Shown in pieces: positions 59,480 to 64,000 of a stretch of DNA of 64,000 nucleotides. Origin of the DNA: Delphinus delphis (taxonomy: Eukaryota; Chordata; Mammalia; Artiodactyla; Delphinidae); contig NC_082694.2 of the NCBI RefSeq assembly GCF_949987515.2, forward strand, positions 60,448,080 to 60,512,079, in the 5' to 3' direction. The translations under genes and the position numbers were made by a program. The stretch's first letter is position 1. Each line of letters begins with the position of its first letter. The notes under the pieces are model-generated. The model was given only the letters and a program-made list of their open reading frames with translations, searched no databases and had not been told where the DNA came from.

Positions 59480-61480
59480 ACATAGGATATAGTTTGAAGC
59501 ATGACCTGAAATATGGATGGATAATTAAGAGGGAACTCGAAACCTGGAGCTTCTGGCTGAAGTGCGAAGGGTTCATACCCCACATGGGACACCCAACTAT
59601 GAAGACCTGCACCTGGAGACTAGACCCCAAAACCTCTAGCTTTGAAGACCAACATGGCCCACACCCACGAGACCCCGCGAGGCTGGGACAAAATGAGAAA
59701 CGACTCTGAACAGGGCTGGCGCTTTGACTCACCCACTCACTCCAGGGCCTTCCGCTGACGCAGTCCCTTGAAAAGTGCCTAGACTTTCTGTGAAAGAAAG
59801 TCATTTGCTAATTTTAAAGCAGTGGTCTGAAGGGCAGCAGCCAGCTGGGCTGCTCTCCGGGACCGGAGGCTGGTGGGCGCCATCTTCCCGCCCTCCAGTA
59901 GCGCTGCTCCAGCCTGCAGGCACCATCCTTTTTTTTTTTTCTTTTCTCAGAGGGTAACATCTTTGAGCTCTCCTCTTTTGCGCACAGTGTGCCAGTATCT
60001 CCCGGAAGGGAGCTTCTACACATGTCTTCTGGGTGGCCCAGTTCGTACATCTCCTGACCCCGTCTTTGCAACCGCTGCCCAGGAGACGCCCCTTGAACTC
60101 CGGGCTCTGGTGGGCAGGAGTCCTGCACTCCTGGCTCCCACAGAACTGGAAGGACGGGAGACGGATCTTGGCAGCCGCCCCTCGCCCTCAGGGCACAGCC
60201 AGACAGCAACTGAAACACATCCCCATTTTTCAGAGAAAGAGGCCTATTTGTTTGTCCTGGGGCCTCGGCCGGAGAGGCCACTGAGGTCTGGCGCCAGTGC
60301 GGAGGCTTCCGAGGAGCACGCTCTCAGGGTTCTAGGAGTCGCCATCTTTGATCTCGCTCTGCGCGCCCACAGCCCGCGATATTTCGCACGCGGGAGCCTT
60401 GATGCTCGTCTGAGGCCTGATTCTTACCCCTGTGCACAGGCGTCAGCTCCGGATGGCCTGGCTCTGGGGTCTTCTGCATGTTGTCGACTGAAAAAAAATG
60501 CACAACCTAAAAGTTGAGAATTTTGTTTCATTTGGCGGACTTTCTGAAGACTTAAGCCTGGGAGGCAGCCTCGCAGGTTGCTCTCACCCACTGCTCTGAA
60601 GAGGTAAGGGAGGAGCTGGGATATATTGGGGTTTTTGCAACAAAGACCAGGTAGTCTGAACATCGAAAGATTACTGTTAATTAAAGAAAACCAGATATCT
60701 CAGATTAATGATTTTAGTGCTTTTTCTCTATGGGAAGATACAAGAGTATGGGAAGATACAAGATGGGAAGATGAAAGAGTGTGGGTTCATTGAAATCATT
60801 CCTTTGATGTGCACCTTAACTATCTAGGGCGAGTACCCTGGTCTTTCCCATCCTGAGTCCCTCAGGGTGCACTACTGGAGGCGACTGCAGTGGCTGAGGG
60901 CTTGGTGGCAGGCAGCCTGTTGGTCTCCATCCTGAGTCCCCTCAGGGCTCACCATCCGGTGGCTGCAGTGGCTCAGGGCTTAGTGGCCGCAGCATCCTTT
61001 GTTTGCTGACTTGGCAAGTGGCATTCTTTGTCCACAGTGGGTCTCACAGCACTGTGCATATGTGCACTCTTTAAAAGCTCTTGCCCGAGGCTCAGGCTTT
61101 CTGTCAGCCCAAATCCAGGTGTGGACTGAAATCCTCCCCTCTGGGACACTGCCAGGTCTCGGCACAGCCTCAACACCTGGGAGCCATTAAAAATAAAATT
61201 GGCAGCTGGGACAGTCACAAAGGTTTGAGAGACACCCAAGAGCTACTAGGGCAGGACTGAATGGTAAGGTTCATCCACGTGATGAACCACCTCTCCTTTA
61301 AGACTGGGAGAGGTGGCTGTTTCATCTAATGCACAGAAACCGACACAGAGCGGCAAGCAAAATGAGGAAACAGAAGACTATGTTCCAAATGAAAGAGCAA
61401 AATAAAAACCTGGGGGGGGGCAGGAAATGTTAATGAAACAGAGATAAGTAATTTACCTGATAAAAAGTTCTAAACTAATC
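59480..61480 (+). mobile_element. L1 5' region: 5' UTR and start of ORF1, 3'-truncated
   Basis: GC- and CpG-richer than anything nearby. It contains 'ccccatttttcagagaaagaggcctatttgtttg', 'gtctggcgccagtgcggaggcttcc' and 'aggagtcgccatctttgatctcgctctgcgcgcccac', then 'ccagatatctcagatt', and near 61310-61460 the run 'ggtggctgtttcatctaatgcacagaaacc', 'aatgaggaaacagaagactatgttcc', 'aatgaaacagagataagtaatttacctgataaa', which is the known lead into ORF1 of laurasiatherian L1s. The 214-codon frame at 59873-60517 lies in the 5' UTR and has no known domain. The rest of ORF1 and all of ORF2 are missing after about 61480. The L1 5' UTR normally carries an internal Pol II promoter; whether this one is active cannot be seen. 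The upstream limit is approximate. Confidence 0.6.
60729..60781 (+). repeat. three tandem TATGGGAAGATACAAGAG units
   Basis: Units begin at 60729, 60747 and about 60763; the third is degenerate (TGGGAAGATGAAAGAG). One unit is expected in the L1 5' region, so this is a local expansion. Confidence 0.85.
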
Positions 61481-61589
61481 TACATTCTCAGATGAGAAGA
61501 CAGAGACTGAGTCAAATTAAAGTGAAGATTCACTGTCTTCCATAGCATTGATGGCTTTATTCAAAAGATCAAAGGTATGTTTTCAAAAC

Positions 61590-61958
61590 TTAAAAAAAAA
61601 TGGTTCTGAAGAACCTAGGGGCAGGACAGGAATAAAGACGCAGACGTAGAGAATGGACTTGAGGACACGGCTGGGGGTGGGGAGGGTAAGCTGGGATGAA
61701 GTGAGAGAGCAGCATGGACATATATACACTACCAAATGTAAAATAGATGGCTAGTGGGAAGCAGCCGCATGGCACAGGGAGATCAGCTCAGTGCTTTGTG
61801 ACCACCTAGAGGGGTGGGATAGGGAGGGTGGGAGGGAGGCTCAAGAGGGAGGGGATATGGGGATATATGTATACATATAGCTGATTCACTTTGTTATAAA
61901 GCAGAAACTAACACAACATTTTAAAGCAATTATACTCCAATAAAGATGTTTAAAAAAA
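61590..61958 (+). mobile_element. young L1 3' UTR, 5'-truncated
   Basis: 'gttctgaagaacctaggggcaggacaggaataaagacgcagac', 'gggaagcagccgcatggcacagggagatcagctc', ending 'gcaattatactccaataaagatgt' and A9. About 95% like 37795-38150 by eye. It follows the L1 5' region in the same orientation but about 110 unassigned bases separate them. Confidence 0.92.
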
Positions 61959-62042
61959 AAGGATCTGAATTCGTTTTTTCCACTTTCTTGTATTGCTAAT
62001 TAGGTGTGTGGAACTAAAATTTACTGAATAAATCTTCCCTAC

Positions 62043-62648
62043 TGTTAAGTCATACGGACCCTGCTCAGGCCCTACCCTGGCAGAGGCTCTGTGCCTCGGT
62101 GGCGGAGTGTTCTTTTTTCATTCGGGTTCAAGCAGGCAAATAAGGAAACTGAAGCTGAGATTGACACAGCACAAGCTTTATTCAGTGGCCAAAGAATGGA
62201 GAAGCGGGAACTAACTTCACAGATCAACTTCTCGCCCACCTGGCGTGAGGGATTTAATTTTAAAGAGTGAGGACAAAGTGGGGAGGAATGAGGCTAATGC
62301 TGGGGAGGCATACGCATTAGTCTACCGGGGAAGGGGCAGGGCTTTTTTCGAGGGAGTGGCGTGCGAGCCTCTTTTTATTCTTTTTGATCCTTAACATCTG
62401 GTCATGGCTGCAGGTAGGTGTGTCCTTTAATACGCTAATGTAGTAAAATCAACGTATAATGAGACTCGAGGTCTGCTGGAGGTCAGATTCCTCGCCATCT
62501 TGGTCCCAGATGATTCCATCTGGGTTTTTGTTTGTTTGTAGCTTCCTGTCTTAACTCTGGACCCCTTACCATAAAGATTTATGTTAACTCTTGCTAAAGG
62601 TGGAGGTTGGAGGGTTTTGAGCAAAGACCTGGAGCAGCTCTGACAACA
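62043..62648 (-). mobile_element. solo LTR of an endogenous retrovirus, antisense
   Basis: On the minus strand it begins TGTTGTCAGAGC (62648) and ends GACTTAACA (62043), so it has the TG...CA termini with TGTT/AACA inverted ends of an LTR. A 4-bp target-site duplication CTAC flanks it at 62039-62042 and 62649-62652. An AATAAAG polyadenylation signal (minus strand, about 62176-62182) and an AATAAAAAGAGG TATA-like stretch (about 62370-62382) are in plausible places for an R/U5 boundary and promoter. A 4-bp duplication fits ERV1 (gamma-like) elements. No gag, pol or env sequence lies beside it, so internal sequence was lost by LTR-LTR recombination. Confidence 0.88.
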
Positions 62649-62654
62649 CTACCT

Positions 62655-63189
62655 TTCTTATTTATGATGCTTCCTTTAAAATATATTAAATTATTTTATA
62701 CAACAAAGTCTATTTGGGGCTAGCTACTCTTTTCCATCAAGCTATCAACCTATTTAATACCAGTATTACAGTTTTAATTATTATAGCATTTTAATAAAAT
62801 ATAAGTATGGCTATAATCTCTCCACTTTCAAAAATTTTGTCTATTTTCTTCAGTTTGTTCCTTTAATTAACCTTTCAAATAACTTCTTCAGGTTCAAAAA
62901 AATCCCAATGAAATTTTAATCGTAATCTGTTTCATAAAGGGTCATCACTGAAACACCAATATTCCATGACTAATACATAGAAATATAGCAATAATACTCA
63001 GTGCTCTTCCTGAAACCATCAAATAACCGTGGTTTTGAGCTTTTGCTGGATAAAAACTTTTGATTATGAATTAGTTTCATAAATGCCTTGATGTTGGTAA
63101 AATGATGCCCTAAAAAGTAGATATAAGTGTTCTTTCTAAAAACGTATCTTGCCTATTAAAATAAACACATAAACATTCTAGCATCAAAA
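62655..63189. other. AT-rich unassigned sequence
   Basis: Nothing recognised. Confidence 0.5.
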
Positions 63190-63202
63190 TATTGTCTTTT
63201 TA

Positions 63203-63400
63203 GGGGCTTCCCTGGTGGCGCAGTGGTTGGGAGTCCGCCTGCCAGTGCGGGGGACGCGGGTTCGTGCCCCGGTCTGGGAGGATCCCGCATGCCGCGGAGC
63301 GGCTGGGCCTGTGGACCATGGCCGCTGGGCCTGCGCATCCGTACCCTGTGCTCCGCAACGGGAGAGGCCCGCGTACCGCAAAAAAAAAAAAAAAAAAAAA
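63203..63400 (+). mobile_element. CHR SINE with internal deletion
   Basis: Sense copy, head to GCGTACCGC and a 21-A tail. The target-site duplication ATTGTC(T/A)TTTTA lies at 63191-63202 and 63401-63412. It lacks about 16 bases (ACAACAGTGAGAGGCC part) just after GAGAGGCC at about 63370, a deletion between two GAGAGGCC repeats. Confidence 0.96.
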
Positions 63401-63639
63401 ATTGTCATTTTACAAAGTAACAAAGAATTGCATATATTGTGTTTTTTAACTGAAAAGCTGAAAAGCTGAGAATCAGAACCTAGATCAGTGTTGATCCCAC
63501 CAATATTCTGAATCCTCATAAGTATTGACTAAAGCGGTTACCTATACTGTGTCAGTTTCTTGAGTAGAAGAACCAAAAGATTGAAAGGAATATTGAATGT
63601 CAACTCATGGTTTACAACTATTGTTGAAGCCCCTTGACA

Positions 63640-63965
63640 ATATCCCTACCAAGTAGTATTCAGATTATGCTTAAATATTTTCAATAATAGGGAGCTCACT
63701 ACCTCCTGAGGTAGTCAGTTTCACCTTTGGAAAGCTCTGATTTTTCAGGAGTTATTACATAGAATGACATTAATCTCCCTGTAACATCCCAGGGGCAGAA
63801 GTCTTAATCTCTATGCTACCTGAAAATCCATATATTTAAAGACAGTTATCATATAACCCTTGAATCTTTTCTTCTCCAGGCTAAGCATATTCAGTACTCC
63901 CCCAAATGTCTCATCAATAAAGATGCCTCTAATCTCCTTACCATCAATTTATCTGGCAATCCCAA
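63640..63965. mobile_element. ancient CR1/L3-like LINE remnant
   Basis: 'aatagggagctcactacctcctgaggtagtcag', 'ggaaagctctgatttttcaggagtt', 'agacagttatcatataacccttgaatcttttcttctccaggctaagcatattcag' resemble the conserved 3' part of mammalian CR1/L3 elements. Diverged; orientation not assigned. Confidence 0.55.
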
Positions 63966-64000
63966 ATAGTTTCTCTAATTTGAATGTGGCAGGAGAATAG

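Noticed and set aside
59873..60517. 214-codon open frame, the longest in the window
   Set aside because: It lies in what looks like an L1 5' UTR, contains poly-Phe from a T-run, and matches no domain I know. GC-rich sequence makes long frames by chance.
61590..61958. Continuation of the L1 5' region at 59.5-61.5 kb as one intact element
   Set aside because: ORF1, ORF2 and several kilobases are absent and about 110 unassigned bases intervene; kept as separate entries.

Overview
The window is nuclear DNA from a mammal, most likely a cetacean. The main evidence is twelve copies of the tRNA-derived CHR-type SINE, which opens GGGCTTCCCTGGTGGCGCAG and is typical of whales, hippos and ruminants. 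Most are the roughly 200 bp form ending in GCGTACCGC plus poly(A), which is very abundant in whales and dolphins. I saw no BovB or bovine SINE dimers. The rest of the repeat content is ordinary for a placental mammal: L1, L2, MIR, hAT MITEs, one solo LTR and CA/GA/TA microsatellites.

I find no intact protein-coding gene, no recognisable exon of a host gene and no structural RNA gene. The longer open frames are decayed L1 ORF2, frames through GC-rich SINE bodies or the L1 5' region, or chance. The window reads as intergenic or deep intronic sequence.

Layout: 1-3.8 kb, an L1 ORF2 fragment that loses its 3' end and abuts older L1 tails. 5.5-8.0 kb, a HAL1-like element and an antisense L1 carrying a nested SINE. 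8-18.5 kb, mostly unassigned sequence with a hAT MITE, an L2 and MIRs. 18.7-24.4 kb, an L1 with a GA-rich expansion, SINEs and a Z-DNA-prone microsatellite. 23.9-25.8 kb, an L2 fragment and a nearly perfect inverted copy of part of it 1.5 kb away. 29-33 kb, nested L1 tails, a split MIR and an old L1. 34-43.3 kb, the densest young insertions (seven SINEs and two L1s with clear target-site duplications). 45-47 kb, L2. 49.2-51.5 kb, an L1 interrupted by an inverted copy of sequence 1.5 kb upstream. 51.5-59.5 kb, old L1s, a SINE and MER20. 59.5-62 kb, an L1 5' region followed by a separate L1 3' end. 62.04-62.65 kb, a solo LTR with TG...CA ends and a 4-bp duplication. 63.2-64 kb, a SINE and a CR1/L3-like remnant.

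The least expected signal is a set of local inverted copies that ordinary retrotransposition does not explain. Two are long (about 165-200 bp, about 1.5 kb from their sources, 96-98% identical by eye). Two short perfect hairpins have the same geometry. I interpret them as template-switch (templated insertion) events. No gene system works together here; the content is a record of mobile-element and replication-error history.
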